DNA from: Geodermatophilaceae bacterium
Lineage (GTDB): Bacteria; Actinomycetota; Actinomycetes; Mycobacteriales; Geodermatophilaceae
Length of the DNA: 33,977 nucleotides
Assembly (NCBI GenBank): GCA_013812145.1
Contig: JACCTY010000008.1
Coordinates: 1-33,977 of the forward strand
Reading direction: 5' to 3'
The notes under the pieces were generated by a model, which made no database searches, had not been told where the DNA came from, and saw only the letters and a list, made by a program, of their open reading frames with translations. The position numbers and the translations under genes are program-made. Of the stretch, positions 1 through 7,310 are shown piece after piece. Position 1 is the first letter of the stretch. Every line of letters starts with the position of its first letter.

Positions 1-421
1 GCCCGGCCGGGGTCTGCCGGCCGGCGCGGGGCAGCACCCGCGCCTCTACCTGGCGGGCGTGCTCCTCGGACAGGTCGGCGGTGGCGTCGGCGATGATCCG
101 GACCTTGGCCAGGCTCAACGTCCCGGAGCGCATCGCCGCAGCCGTGTCCGGCAAACCGCGCAGAACCTGCACGGCCAGGCCGAGTCGGTCCATCGCCGAG
201 CGCCGGGAGATCCGCAACGCCACCCCGATCTCCGCGGCGGCGATCTCCGCGGCATCGACCAGCCCTGGTGTGTCGGCCGGGGCGGTGATCCAGTCGGGTG
301 CGCGGCGGTACAGCTCGGCGATCAGCCTCAGCTGCTCGGCGTGCAGGACGGCGATCTGCCGCTCGGCCTCGCGGAGCCGGTCTACGACCTCGTCGTCTGC
401 AACACTCTCATACTCGAACAC
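1..421 (-). CDS. DUF222 (13E12-repeat type) protein, likely HNH endonuclease, 5' part only
   Basis: Reading the minus strand from a GTG at 421 gives an uninterrupted 140-residue frame that leaves the window at its left edge. The N-terminus is an acidic helix (VFEYESVADDEVVDRLREAE), followed by an arginine- and alanine-rich helical region with ISRRSAMDRL and LSLAKVRIIADAT. That is the look of DUF222 domains, which in Actinobacteria usually precede a C-terminal HNH nuclease. The HNH part would lie outside the window, so nuclease activity cannot be judged. A TACTAT -10-like box ends 7 nt before the GTG, so the mRNA is probably leaderless. A perfect LexA box covers the start codon, implying SOS induction, as known for several mycobacterial 13E12 proteins. 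The frame is clear. The start rests on the promoter geometry. Confidence 0.85.
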   Translation of the reverse strand, partial: MFEYESVADDEVVDRLREAERQIAVLHAEQLRLIAELYRRAPDWITAPADTPGLVDAAEIAAAEIGVALRISRRSAMDRLGLAVQVLRGLPDTAAAMRSGTLSLAKVRIIADATADLSEEHARQVEARVLPRAGRQTPAG

Positions 422-429
422 ATGTTCGA
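414..429. promoter_or_regulatory. LexA (SOS) box overlapping the DUF222 start codon
   Basis: TCGAACACATGTTCGA matches the mycobacterial/actinobacterial SOS consensus TCGAAC-R-NN-Y-GTTCGA at every fixed position, with perfect 6-bp arms. It abuts the -10-like TACTAT (429-434) and includes the GTG start (419-421). Bound LexA would therefore cover the transcription start. The match is direct; repression is inferred. Confidence 0.85.
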
Positions 430-454
430 TAGTACTCCTCAGCCGATCTGTCAA
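429..454 (-). promoter_or_regulatory. Putative promoter of the DUF222 gene
   Basis: On the minus strand a TACTAT -10-like hexamer (434 to 429) lies exactly 7 nt before the GTG at 421. A consensus TTGACA lies upstream (454 to 449). The spacer from TTGACA to TACTAT is only 14 nt. A second hexamer, TATCGA (431 to 426), gives the ideal 17 nt but would put the start point past the GTG. Which -10 is used is therefore open. Confidence 0.45.
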
Positions 455-487
455 CCCCCTGCGCACAAATCTGTGGACAACTAGAAC

Positions 488-518
488 GAGCCTGCTGGGT
501 GGCACGCTCAGCAGGCTC
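488..518 (-). terminator. Hairpin terminator downstream of the R-M remnant
   Basis: GAGCCTGCTG and CAGCAGGCTC form a perfect 10-bp stem around an 11-nt loop. It begins 13 nt beyond the stop at 531, and read on the minus strand it is followed by a T-enriched stretch (GTTCTAGTTGTCC). It fits an intrinsic terminator for the minus-strand remnant and insulates the DUF222 promoter. Confidence 0.6.
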
Positions 519-530
519 CCGATTCAAGGC

Positions 531-779
531 TCAGGCCGCCTGTATGGCGGCACCCCAACGGCTGGCGACGTAGCGCTGCCGCTCGGCCAAGTCGGTGATC
601 TCGCGGGTGCCGTTGCCGATCCGGACATAGAACGCCGTCCGCCTGGTCACCTGTCCTCCCTTGTCGACGGCCACGGTCGCCTCGACCGGGAACCTGCTCG
701 GCGGGACGTGCACCCGGCACAGGTCGGCGCCGTCGAGGGTATGCACCTGCACGGACACCGAACTCGCCACCGTCTCACC
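531..779 (-). pseudogene. C-terminal fragment of an R-M-associated protein
   Basis: After the HsdM fragment stops, the minus strand continues in another frame with about 80 plausible residues, including DLCRVHVPPSRFPVEATV and TAFYVRIGNGTREITD, ending at a TGA at 531. The phrase FYVRIGNGTRE is typical of the end of AlbA_2/Schlafen-type ATP-binding proteins, which often sit in restriction loci. There is no start codon with a ribosome site and no N-terminal domain, so this is a 3' remnant. It probably lost the rest in the same deletion that cut hsdM. The exact parent family is uncertain. Confidence 0.55.
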
Positions 780-1257
780 GCATCTCCAGGTTGGACACCG
801 CGTCGGGATGCAGGTCGATCTCGCAGAACTTCGACGTGACCAGATAGAGCAGCCCCGCCGCGTCGAGCCGGGCGACCTGGACCGGCAGGTCGAACTTCTC
901 CAGTAAGTCGCGAGCGCCGGAGGAGAAGGCCCGGGTGTAGGCAAGCAGGTTGTCGGCCACGTTGTTCGGGTCGTCGAGCACGCGGTGCATCGTCAGCGGT
1001 GAGGTGTTGTAGAACTGCTCGCCCGTCACCTGGCGCAGCAGGGGATCGACGTTTGCAACCCGCCCGGCCAGCGCCGAAGCGCGCTGTACAACTGCCTCTT
1101 TCGTCGGCTCCAACACGCAGTCCAGCCGCCGCAGTACGACGAACGGCAGGATCACCCGGCCGTACTCCGACTGCTTGTAGTCCCCCCTCAGCAGGTCGGC
1201 GACCGACCAGATGAACGCCGCGTGGTTGCGGATCGACTCCCGGTTCGGCACTGCCAC
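775..1257 (-). pseudogene. hsdM: Truncated HsdM: N-terminal domain of type I R-M methyltransferase subunit
   Basis: The 160-residue frame (VAVPNRESIRNHAAFIWSVA, then YGRVILPFVVLRRLD, EQFYNTSPLTMHRVLDDP and FDLPVQVARL) is the HsdM N-terminal helical domain. Full HsdM proteins are about 500-600 residues and continue into an adenine-N6 methyltransferase domain with an NPPF/Y motif. Here the frame stops right after the conserved SNLEM, where other HsdM proteins go on with GYIFEEL. The start is GTG at 1257, with GGGGG 6 nt upstream. No hsdS or hsdR is in view. A stable fragment might be made, but methylation is impossible without the catalytic domain. Confidence 0.8.
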
Positions 1258-1320
1258 CGTGTTCCCCCATGCACATCGCGTGATCGTCCCGCCCATCCTG
1301 GCACCAGCAAACCGAACGAG

Positions 1321-2046
1321 TCAGGTGCCGGCCAGCAGCAGCCGAGCGCCGAGCACGGCGATCGCAACCGTGCCGACGAGGAACAACAAGACCCAGACGA
1401 CGGCCGGCACCCGAGTCAGCCGGGCGAGCTGATCGGCATCGGAGGTTCGGGCGCGAGCAGATCGCCGCGCCCGGGCGAGTTCCAGGACGGGGCGGACCCC
1501 GCCGAGCAGCAGGAACCAGGCGAGCAGGTAGCCGAAGAGTGCCTGCACGTCAGCCGGCGCCCAGTACGAGACGGCGAGCACGATGCCGCCGGTGACGATC
1601 AGCAGGCCCAAGCCGAAGAAGTTCCGGATCTGCAGCAGCACGCCGGCCAGGAGCAGCAGCGTCCCCCACAGCATGGCGGTCACCCGGCCGGTGGCGAGCG
1701 TCGCCGCGGCGGCCAGTCCGAGCACCGACGGCGTCAGGTAGCCGACCGCAAGGGTCAGGATCATGCCGATGCCGGCCGGCCGGCCCACCGAGACGCTCAG
1801 GCCGGAGGTGTCCGAGTGCAGCCGGATACCGGCCAGCCGCCGGCCGGTGAGCAGCGCCAGCAGCGCATGACCGCCCTCGTGCGCGATCGTCAGGAGGTGC
1901 CTCGTCCGCGGCCACAGGCCCGGCATCAGGACACCCGCGGCGGCCACGGCGGCGGCGATGACGATCGATTCGATCGGCGGCATCGGCTGGACCGCCAACA
2001 CCGCATCCATCCAGGTCGGTGCGGTGCGGAGGTCGCCGTTCACCAT
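1321..2046 (-). CDS. M50-family-like membrane metalloprotease (HEGGH)
   Basis: The 241-residue integral membrane protein has a first membrane helix (ESIVIAAAVAAAGVLM) followed by LLTIAHEGGHALLALLTG. This carries the zinc-binding HExxH (H56, E57, H60), and at least four more hydrophobic segments follow. The arrangement matches the actinobacterial Peptidase_M50B-type proteins, which are compact and lack PDZ domains; substrates are unknown. An upstream frame could extend to 2157, but there is no ribosome site. A TACGGT -10-like box at 2051-2056 lies 4 nt before ATG 2046 and 7 nt before the adjacent in-frame GTG 2043, so a leaderless start at one of these is preferred. It is divergent from the aldehyde dehydrogenase gene. 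Confidence 0.75.
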   Translation of the reverse strand: MVNGDLRTAPTWMDAVLAVQPMPPIESIVIAAAVAAAGVLMPGLWPRTRHLLTIAHEGGHALLALLTGRRLAGIRLHSDTSGLSVSVGRPAGIGMILTLAVGYLTPSVLGLAAAATLATGRVTAMLWGTLLLLAGVLLQIRNFFGLGLLIVTGGIVLAVSYWAPADVQALFGYLLAWFLLLGGVRPVLELARARRSARARTSDADQLARLTRVPAVVWVLLFLVGTVAIAVLGARLLLAGT

Positions 2047-2056
2047 GACCACCGTA
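2041..2056 (-). promoter_or_regulatory. Leaderless-type promoter of the M50-like gene
   Basis: TACGGT (minus strand, 2056 to 2051) is separated by 7 nt from GTG 2043. This is the spacing repeated at several other genes in the window. No convincing -35 box was found. Confidence 0.35.
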
Positions 2057-2144
2057 TCCGTCGGCCCGGTGGGCACGACCCCTCTGCGGGAGGTTCCGGA
2101 CCGGGCGACGGTCATCGGGCTGGCCGGTGGCAGCGGAGGCTCGT

Positions 2145-2174
2145 TTGACACCGCCACGACTCCGCTTGTACGAA
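2145..2174 (+). promoter_or_regulatory. Possible promoter of the aldehyde dehydrogenase gene
   Basis: A consensus TTGACA (2145-2150) is followed after 18 nt by TACGAA (2169-2174), 6 nt before the ATG at 2181. The -10 lacks the final T, so this is a moderate call. If real, the transcript would be leaderless, which explains the missing Shine-Dalgarno sequence. Confidence 0.35.
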
Positions 2175-2180
2175 CAGTCC

Positions 2181-3638
2181 ATGGTGACTACCGAAGGACA
2201 CGTGGACTCCCGGCAGATCTACGCCCAGCTCTACATCGGTGGGAGCTGGATCCCCTCGTCGGGGACCGAGCTGATCGACGTCGTCAATCCGTACACGGAG
2301 GAGGTCATCGCCCAGGTGCCGGCCGGTGCGGCGGCCGATGTCGATGCCGCGGTGCCGGCGGCCCGTGCGGCGCTGCCGGCGTGGTCGCAGACGGCGGTGT
2401 CCGAGCGGGCGGCGTACCTGTCGAGGATCGCCGACGTTCTCGTTGACCGCACGGACGCGCTGGCGGAGGTCGTCTCGCGGGAGATGGGCTCGCCGCTGCG
2501 GATCGCCAAGCTGGTCCAGATCGGTACGCCGATCGGAACGCTCAAGACCTACGCGAAGGTGGCCGAGAACTACGAGTGGGAGACCGAGGTCGGCAACTCG
2601 CTGATCGTCCGCGAGCCGATCGGAGTCGTCGGCGCGATCACGCCATGGAACTACCCGCTGCACCAGGTGGTCGCGAAGGTCGCTCCGGCGCTTGTCGCCG
2701 GCTGCACGGTCGTCCTCAAGCCGAGCGAGGTCGCTCCGCTGATCGCCTATGAGTTCGCCGCGATCCTGGACGAGGTCGGCCTGCCGCCGGGCGTGTTCAA
2801 CCTGGTGTCGGGGACCGGGCCGGTCGTCGGCGAGGCGATGGCGGCGCACCCAGACATCGACATGATCTCGTTCACCGGCTCCGGCCGGGCCGGCCGGCGG
2901 ATCACCCAGCTGGCGGCCGAGACGATCAAGCGGGTCGCGCTGGAACTCGGTGGCAAGTCCGCCAGCGTCGTGCTGTCCGACCTCGACGAGGAGGGCTTCG
3001 CGAAGGCCGTCAAGGCGACAGTTTCGCAGTGCTTCACCAACGCCGGACAGCGCTGTACGGCGTTCAGCCGACTGCTCGTCCCGGCCCAGCGGTACGACGA
3101 GGCGCTGGCCGCGGCGGCGAAGACCGCGCAGGGGCACGTCGCCGGTGACCCGATGGACGAGGGCACCAAGCTCGGCCCGCTGGTCAGCGAGTCGCAACGC
3201 GAACGGGTGCGTGGGTTCATCGCGCGCGCGCAGGACAACGGTGCGCGGCTCGTCACCGGCGGGGCTGAGGTTCCGGAGGGGCTGTCGTCCGGATACTTCG
3301 TGCAGCCGACGGTCCTCGCCGACGTCGCTGAGGATTCGGAGTTGGCGCAGGACGAGGTCTTCGGGCCGGTCATCGCCGTACTGCCCTATAGCGATGTCGA
3401 CGACGCGGTGCGGATCGCCAACGGGACGTCGTACGGATTGGCCGCCGGTGTCTTCGGTGCGGACGCCGACGAGGCGTTGAAGGTCGCCCGCCGGCTGCGG
3501 GCGGGGCAGGTCGATGTGAACGGCGGCCGGTGGAACTTCATGGCGCCCTTCGGGGGTTACAAGCAGTCCGGCAACGGCCGGGAGCTCGGGGTGGCCGGCC
3601 TCGAGGAGTTTCTGGAGACAAAAGCGCTGCAGCGGTGA
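2181..3638 (+). CDS. NAD(P)+-dependent aldehyde dehydrogenase
   Basis: The 485-residue protein has the full ALDH fold: [12 protein letters not shown] (cofactor domain), the catalytic glutamate in ELGGKSA (E255), the nucleophile in NAGQRCTAF (C292), EVFGPV, and a C-terminal [13 protein letters not shown]. It oxidises an aldehyde to the acid; the substrate cannot be read from sequence. The length is normal for the family. ATG 2181 is chosen because alignable sequence begins soon after and a promoter-like element lies just upstream; GTG 2202, preceded by GAAGGA, is an alternative. The stop overlaps the GTG of the next gene (GTGA), so the two are translationally coupled. This suggests a short catabolic pathway making an acid that is then handled as a CoA ester. 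Confidence 0.93.
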   Translation: MVTTEGHVDSRQIYAQLYIGGSWIPSSGTELIDVVNPYTEEVIAQVPAGAAADVDAAVPAARAALPAWSQTAVSERAAYLSRIADVLVDRTDALAEVVSREMGSPLRIAKLVQIGTPIGTLKTYAKVAENYEWETEVGNSLIVREPIGVVGAITPWNYPLHQVVAKVAPALVAGCTVVLKPSEVAPLIAYEFAAILDEVGLPPGVFNLVSGTGPVVGEAMAAHPDIDMISFTGSGRAGRRITQLAAETIKRVALELGGKSASVVLSDLDEEGFAKAVKATVSQCFTNAGQRCTAFSRLLVPAQRYDEALAAAAKTAQGHVAGDPMDEGTKLGPLVSESQRERVRGFIARAQDNGARLVTGGAEVPEGLSSGYFVQPTVLADVAEDSELAQDEVFGPVIAVLPYSDVDDAVRIANGTSYGLAAGVFGADADEALKVARRLRAGQVDVNGGRWNFMAPFGGYKQSGNGRELGVAGLEEFLETKALQR

Positions 3639-4483
3639 GCGCACCTCCGGCCTCGGTGGTCGTCGTCGGCGGCGGGACCATGGGTGCCGGGATAGCGCAT
3701 TTGTTCGCCGCTGTCGGCTCGACCGTCGTCGTACTCGAGGCCGATCAGGCGTTGGCCGATGCGGCCATCGGGCGGGTCGGTGCGTCCCTCGCAAAGGCGG
3801 AGGAGAAGGGCAAGCTCGCTTCCGCTGCCGCGACGCTGGCGCGGATCTCGGCGGTCACCGAGGCGGCGGATCTGCCGGAAGCGGAGCTGTACGTCGAGGC
3901 GGTGCCGGAGGATGCGGCGCTCAAGGCGGCGGTCTTGCGCACGTTGGCGGGGGTGGCCGGTGCGGGCGCCGTACTGGCGACGAACACGTCCTCGCTGTCG
4001 GTCGCGGATCTCGCTGCTGCGGTGGAGCGCCCGGAGCGGTTCTGTGGGATGCACTTCTTCAACCCGGTGCCCGCCAGCGCCCTCGTCGAACTCGTCCGCC
4101 ATCCCGTGACGACGGACGAGGTTCTTGACCGCGTGCGGGGCTGGGTCGCCGCAGTGGGCAAGGAGGCGATCGTCGTACGGGATTCGCCGGGGTTCGCGAC
4201 CAGCCGGCTCGGCGTTGCCGTCGGCCTGGAGGCGATCAGGATGCTCGAGGAGGGAGTCGCCAGCGCGGACGACATCGACGCCGGCATGCGGCTGGGCTAC
4301 CGCTGGCCGATGGGGCCGCTGCGGCTGACCGATCTGGTCGGCCTGGATGTCCGGCTCGGAATCGCGGAGTACCTGGCGACGACCCTGGGAACGCGCTTTG
4401 ACCCGCCGCCGCTGCTGCGGGCGATGGTGGCGCGCGGGCACCTCGGCCAAAAGTCCGGGCACGGCTTCTACCGCTGGGACTGA
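3635..4483 (+). CDS. 3-hydroxyacyl-CoA (3-hydroxybutyryl-CoA) dehydrogenase
   Basis: The 282-residue cytosolic NAD-dependent dehydrogenase oxidises 3-hydroxyacyl-CoA to 3-ketoacyl-CoA. The N-terminal Rossmann motif is [13 protein letters not shown]. The family signature MHFFNPVP (with the catalytic histidine) follows, then [10 protein letters not shown] and a C-terminal all-helical domain ending in [12 protein letters not shown]. Length and motifs match the FadB2/PaaH/Hbd type. The GTG start overlaps the stop of the upstream aldehyde dehydrogenase, which marks a two-gene operon. The 3' end overlaps by 16 nt the convergent zinc-ribbon gene. The preferred chain length is unknown. Confidence 0.92.
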   Translation: MSAPPASVVVVGGGTMGAGIAHLFAAVGSTVVVLEADQALADAAIGRVGASLAKAEEKGKLASAAATLARISAVTEAADLPEAELYVEAVPEDAALKAAVLRTLAGVAGAGAVLATNTSSLSVADLAAAVERPERFCGMHFFNPVPASALVELVRHPVTTDEVLDRVRGWVAAVGKEAIVVRDSPGFATSRLGVAVGLEAIRMLEEGVASADDIDAGMRLGYRWPMGPLRLTDLVGLDVRLGIAEYLATTLGTRFDPPPLLRAMVARGHLGQKSGHGFYRWD

Positions 4484-4692
4484 GGTAACCGGTCGAGCAG
4501 GAATGTCGGCATCAGGAAGATGTGCCGCTGGACGCAGCGCACACCCACATGCTCCACCGGTCCGTCGGTGCTCTCCAGCACGTCGCGTCGGGTGATCTCT
4601 GCGGGGGCGCCACAGTCCGGGCAGTTCGTCAGCTCTGGCAGCGCTGCACCGACGGCTGTCCCGGCCGGTACGACGTTCCTACGGGTGTTCAT
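4468..4692 (-). CDS. Small zinc-ribbon protein of unknown function
   Basis: This 74-residue protein has CPDCG followed by a C-terminal RCVQRH. The C-x2-C and C-x3-H pairs could bind one zinc ion. The start is well supported: GAGGAG lies 5 nt before ATG 4692. Similar small proteins with CPDCGAPAE and DGPVEHV are common and conserved in actinomycetes, but I know of no assigned role. Its leader contains an inverted repeat that can hide the ribosome site (see 4698-4741). The last residues overlap the convergent dehydrogenase gene. Confidence 0.75.
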   Translation of the reverse strand: MNTRRNVVPAGTAVGAALPELTNCPDCGAPAEITRRDVLESTDGPVEHVGVRCVQRHIFLMPTFLLDRLPQSQR

Positions 4693-4697
4693 CTCGT

Positions 4698-4741
4698 CTC
4701 CTCATTGGCTTGGCTGCTGCGATGGGTACGCCCATGAGGAG
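4698..4741 (-). promoter_or_regulatory. Inverted repeat sequestering the zinc-ribbon gene's ribosome site
   Basis: In the minus-strand leader, CTCCTCAT (4741-4734) is perfectly complementary to ATGAGGAG (4705-4698), which contains the Shine-Dalgarno GAGGAG. A competing structure uses CTGCT/AGCAG around ATGGG-CGTA-CCCAT (with arms near 4721-4735). The two folds share bases and cannot coexist. This resembles a translational on/off switch, but no known riboswitch class is recognised and an 8-bp match could arise by chance. Confidence 0.35.
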
Positions 4742-4831
4742 CAGTTCGGTTCGCGATCAGTACATCCGTGCCGCTACTGATGCGACGGGTGGGCACTACG
4801 CAGCACTTGCTGCATGAGATGCCTCTGGTCG

Positions 4832-4847
4832 TACGGTGATGGGCATG
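4832..4847 (+). promoter_or_regulatory. Leaderless-type promoter of the split-barrel gene
   Basis: TACGGT at 4832-4837 lies exactly 7 nt before ATG 4845, so transcription would begin at or next to the start codon. A weak -35 (TTGCTG, 4807-4812) sits 19 nt upstream. Confidence 0.45.
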
Positions 4848-5513
4848 TCGAGCCTGCCGCCGAGATCGGTGCCTGCGGCCCTGTCAGGGAGTACACGCAC
4901 GCGACTCGGCCGGCATCGCGAACGCGGCGCGGTTGACCGCGCGGCGCTGCACGAGGTCTTGACCGAGGCGCTGATCTGCCATCTCGGCTTCGTCGCAGAT
5001 GGCAGCCCTGTCGTGCTGCCGACGGGGTACGGCGTCGAAGCCGAGACGCTCTACCTGCACGGCTCGGTGGCCGGGCGACCCCTGGCCAGTACGCCGGGCC
5101 AGCCGGTGTGCGTCACGGTGACGCTGCTCGACGGGATCGTGCTGGCCCGCTCGGCGTTCCACCACTCGATGAACTACCGGTCCGCGGTCATCTTCGGCGT
5201 ACCCCGGGTGGTTACCGACCCGACCGAGAAGTTGCGGGCGTTGGAATGCATCACCGAACATCTGGCCCCCGGTCAGTGGACGGCGACCCGGCAGCCGACC
5301 CGCAGGGAGCTGGCGGCCACGTCGGTGCTCGCGCTGCCCCTCGACGAGGCGTCGGTGAAGGTGCGCAGCGGACCGCCGAGCGACGACGCGCAGGACGTAG
5401 CAGCCGGCGGTTGGGCTGGCGTACTCCCGGTGCGCCGCGGCTGGGCCGAGCCGGTGACCGCTCCTGACGTACCGGCGGGGATCCCCGTGCCGCAGCACGT
5501 CCGTCGCGGATGA
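4845..5513 (+). CDS. Pyridoxamine 5'-phosphate oxidase-like (NimA-type) flavin-binding protein
   Basis: The 222-residue protein has the FMN-binding split-barrel pattern of the PNPOx-like / NimA family. An N-terminal helix carries ALHEVLTEALICHLGFV, followed by VVLPTGYGVEAETLYLHGS, VCVTVTLLDGIVLARSAFHH, MNYRSAVIFG and a C-terminal LPLDEASVKVRSGPP. Such proteins bind flavin or F420 and some reduce nitroimidazoles; the actual substrate is unknown here. There is no ribosome site before ATG 4845, but a TACGGT box 7 nt upstream supports a leaderless start. GTG 4836 is in frame but lies inside the predicted promoter. The gene ends before a strong hairpin terminator. Confidence 0.85.
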   Translation: MSSLPPRSVPAALSGSTRTRLGRHRERGAVDRAALHEVLTEALICHLGFVADGSPVVLPTGYGVEAETLYLHGSVAGRPLASTPGQPVCVTVTLLDGIVLARSAFHHSMNYRSAVIFGVPRVVTDPTEKLRALECITEHLAPGQWTATRQPTRRELAATSVLALPLDEASVKVRSGPPSDDAQDVAAGGWAGVLPVRRGWAEPVTAPDVPAGIPVPQHVRRG

Positions 5514-5554
5514 GCCGGGCCGCCTGATCAGCGACCGGGTGCCATGACGTCGTG

Positions 5555-5603
5555 GGATCGGATGCGGATCTGGCCACCCAGCGACCGGATCCGCATCCGA
5601 TCC
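5555..5603. terminator. Bidirectional terminator hairpin, 16-bp perfect stem
   Basis: GGATCGGATGCGGATC (5555-5570) is perfectly complementary to GATCCGCATCCGATCC (5588-5603), with a 17-nt loop. It lies in the gap between the convergent split-barrel gene (ends 5513) and the HtrA-like gene (ends 5626), so it can serve both. Confidence 0.75.
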
Positions 5604-5625
5604 GGTCGATTGGCGCGCCGGCTGG

Positions 5626-6555
5626 CTAGCGGTCGACGAGTTCGGTCGGCAGGGCGATCACGTCGACCATCGCGCCATTGCGCAGGACGGTCAGCGGAAG
5701 GTCGGCGCCGATCGACTCGGTGAACAGCAGCCGCTGCAGGCTCTGCGCGTCGTCGACCGGGCGACGTCCGGCGGTGAGAACGAGGTCGCCGGCCTTGACG
5801 CCTGCGGCATCGGCCGGTGAGCCGGGAACTACCTGGACCACGCGCATCGCCGTACGACGGCGCAATCGCTCGACGAGTGGGGCAGGAACCGGCGAGGGGA
5901 CGCTGACCAGGCCTAGGTAGGCGCGGCGGACCCGGCCGTCGTGCATGAGCGCGGCGATGATGCGGTGCGTCGTGGCGTTGATCGGCACCGCCAAACCGAG
6001 TCCCGCACCGGCGACCGCGGTGTTGATCCCGACCACGTGGCTGCGCGCATCCGCGAGCGCCCCGCCGGAGTTACCGGGATTCAACGCGGCGTCGGTCTGG
6101 ATGACGTCCTCGATCACTCGGGCCGCGCTGCCGCTGCGCACCGGTAGCGACCGGCCCAGCCCGCTCACCACGCCGGCGGTCACCGAGCCGGCCATCCCGA
6201 GCGGGCTGCCGACGGCGACCACGAGTTGGCCGACGCGCAACTGGTCCGCGTCGCCGAGCACGGCCGGACCGGGCGTGGTCGAGCTGCTGCGTACGACGGC
6301 GAGGTCGGACAGCGGGTCGGTGCCGACAACGTCGACCCTGGCCTGGGTGCCGTCGGAGAACAGCGCCGTACCGCTGTACTGGTCACGGACCACATGGGCG
6401 TTCGTCAGCAGGTAGCCGTCGCCGGTGAAAACGACTGCGGACCCGCTCCCACGGCCGATCTGCAGGCTGGCCACGTGCGGGGTGAGTTCTGCCGCCACCC
6501 GGGTGACGACGGCCGAGTAGGCGTCGAGGGCATCGGCGTCGGACGTGGGTTTCAT
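5626..6555 (-). CDS. HtrA/DegP-like serine protease with one PDZ domain
   Basis: The 309-residue protein has a trypsin-like domain with the catalytic triad visible: H54 in LLTNAHVV, D84 in PLSDLAVV, S163 in LNPGNSGGAL. It is followed by a PDZ domain (roughly residues 215-300, with VVQVVPGSPADAAGVKAGD). HtrA enzymes usually degrade misfolded proteins in the envelope. Here no signal peptide or membrane helix precedes the protease domain, so the sequence points to a cytosolic enzyme. ATG 6555 is preferred over 6588 because GGGAA lies just upstream. The gene is divergent from the nitroreductase at 6642. Confidence 0.92.
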   Translation of the reverse strand: MKPTSDADALDAYSAVVTRVAAELTPHVASLQIGRGSGSAVVFTGDGYLLTNAHVVRDQYSGTALFSDGTQARVDVVGTDPLSDLAVVRSSSTTPGPAVLGDADQLRVGQLVVAVGSPLGMAGSVTAGVVSGLGRSLPVRSGSAARVIEDVIQTDAALNPGNSGGALADARSHVVGINTAVAGAGLGLAVPINATTHRIIAALMHDGRVRRAYLGLVSVPSPVPAPLVERLRRRTAMRVVQVVPGSPADAAGVKAGDLVLTAGRRPVDDAQSLQRLLFTESIGADLPLTVLRNGAMVDVIALPTELVDR

Positions 6556-6641
6556 CAGCGTTCCCAGGGTCTGATTACAGTGTTGCAAGGGTAACGCGAA
6601 CCTGCGCCGCAGATTCCCTTCCGTCGCGAGATGATGGCGCG

Positions 6642-7310
6642 GTGACCGAGCCGCCGTTCGTCCCGTACCGGCCGGAGCGCGTCCCGCCCGACGTGGGGCT
6701 GCGGCGAGGCCGGGAGTTTCTCGGTCACATGGACCGGCGTCGCAGCGTGCGGTCGTTCAGCTCGGCGCCGGTTCCGCACGAGGCGATCGAGCTGGCGGTC
6801 AGTGCGGCGAACACGGCACCGTCCGGCGCGCACCAGCAGCCTTGGACGTTCGTGGCCGTCAGCGACCCTGACGTGCGGCATCGCATCCGGCTCGCCGCCG
6901 AGGTCGAGGAACGCCGCTTCTACCGTGAGCGCGACCTGCCGGAGTGGCACGAGGCGCTGGCGATGCTCGGCACCGACGAGCACAAGGATTACCTGGACGT
7001 CGTACCGTGGCTGGTTGTCGTCTTCGCGCAGAAGCAGACCGTGTTGCCGGACGGCCGCCTGCGCAAGAACTACTACGTCAGCGAGAGCGTCGGGTTGGCC
7101 TGCGGGCTGTTCATCGCCGCCCTCCACACGATGGGGCTGGCCACGCTCCCGCACACGCCCAGCCCGATGGGGTTTCTGACTACGCTGCTCGACCGGCCCC
7201 CGACCGAGCGCCCGTACATCCTGTTCCCGGTCGGCTACCCGTCGTCGGACTGCCGCGTCCCGGATCTGGCCCGTAAACCCTTGGCCGAAGCGCTGGTCCT
7301 CCGGTCCTGA
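6642..7310 (+). CDS. Nitroreductase family, iodotyrosine deiodinase-like flavoprotein
   Basis: The 222-residue protein starts with the FMN-binding region MDRRRSVRSFSSAPV and NTAPSGAHQQPW, and ends with TPSPMGFL and FPVGYPSSDCRVPDL. This C-terminus is characteristic of the iodotyrosine deiodinase (IYD) branch of nitroreductases. The active-site lid carries E90, Y94 and K115. These have the same spacing (4 and 21) as the residues that hold the halotyrosine zwitterion in mammalian IYD (mouse E153, Y157, K178). I infer a reductive dehalogenase acting on halotyrosines or a related amino-acid phenol. GTG 6642 is the only sensible start. The 3' end overlaps the convergent YibE/F gene by 76 nt. Confidence 0.88.
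   Translation: MTEPPFVPYRPERVPPDVGLRRGREFLGHMDRRRSVRSFSSAPVPHEAIELAVSAANTAPSGAHQQPWTFVAVSDPDVRHRIRLAAEVEERRFYRERDLPEWHEALAMLGTDEHKDYLDVVPWLVVVFAQKQTVLPDGRLRKNYYVSESVGLACGLFIAALHTMGLATLPHTPSPMGFLTTLLDRPPTERPYILFPVGYPSSDCRVPDLARKPLAEALVLRS

Noticed and set aside
2112-3794. 560-residue open frame on the minus strand
   Set aside because: Antisense to the aldehyde dehydrogenase; highly basic, arginine-rich shadow without domains, a GC-bias artefact.
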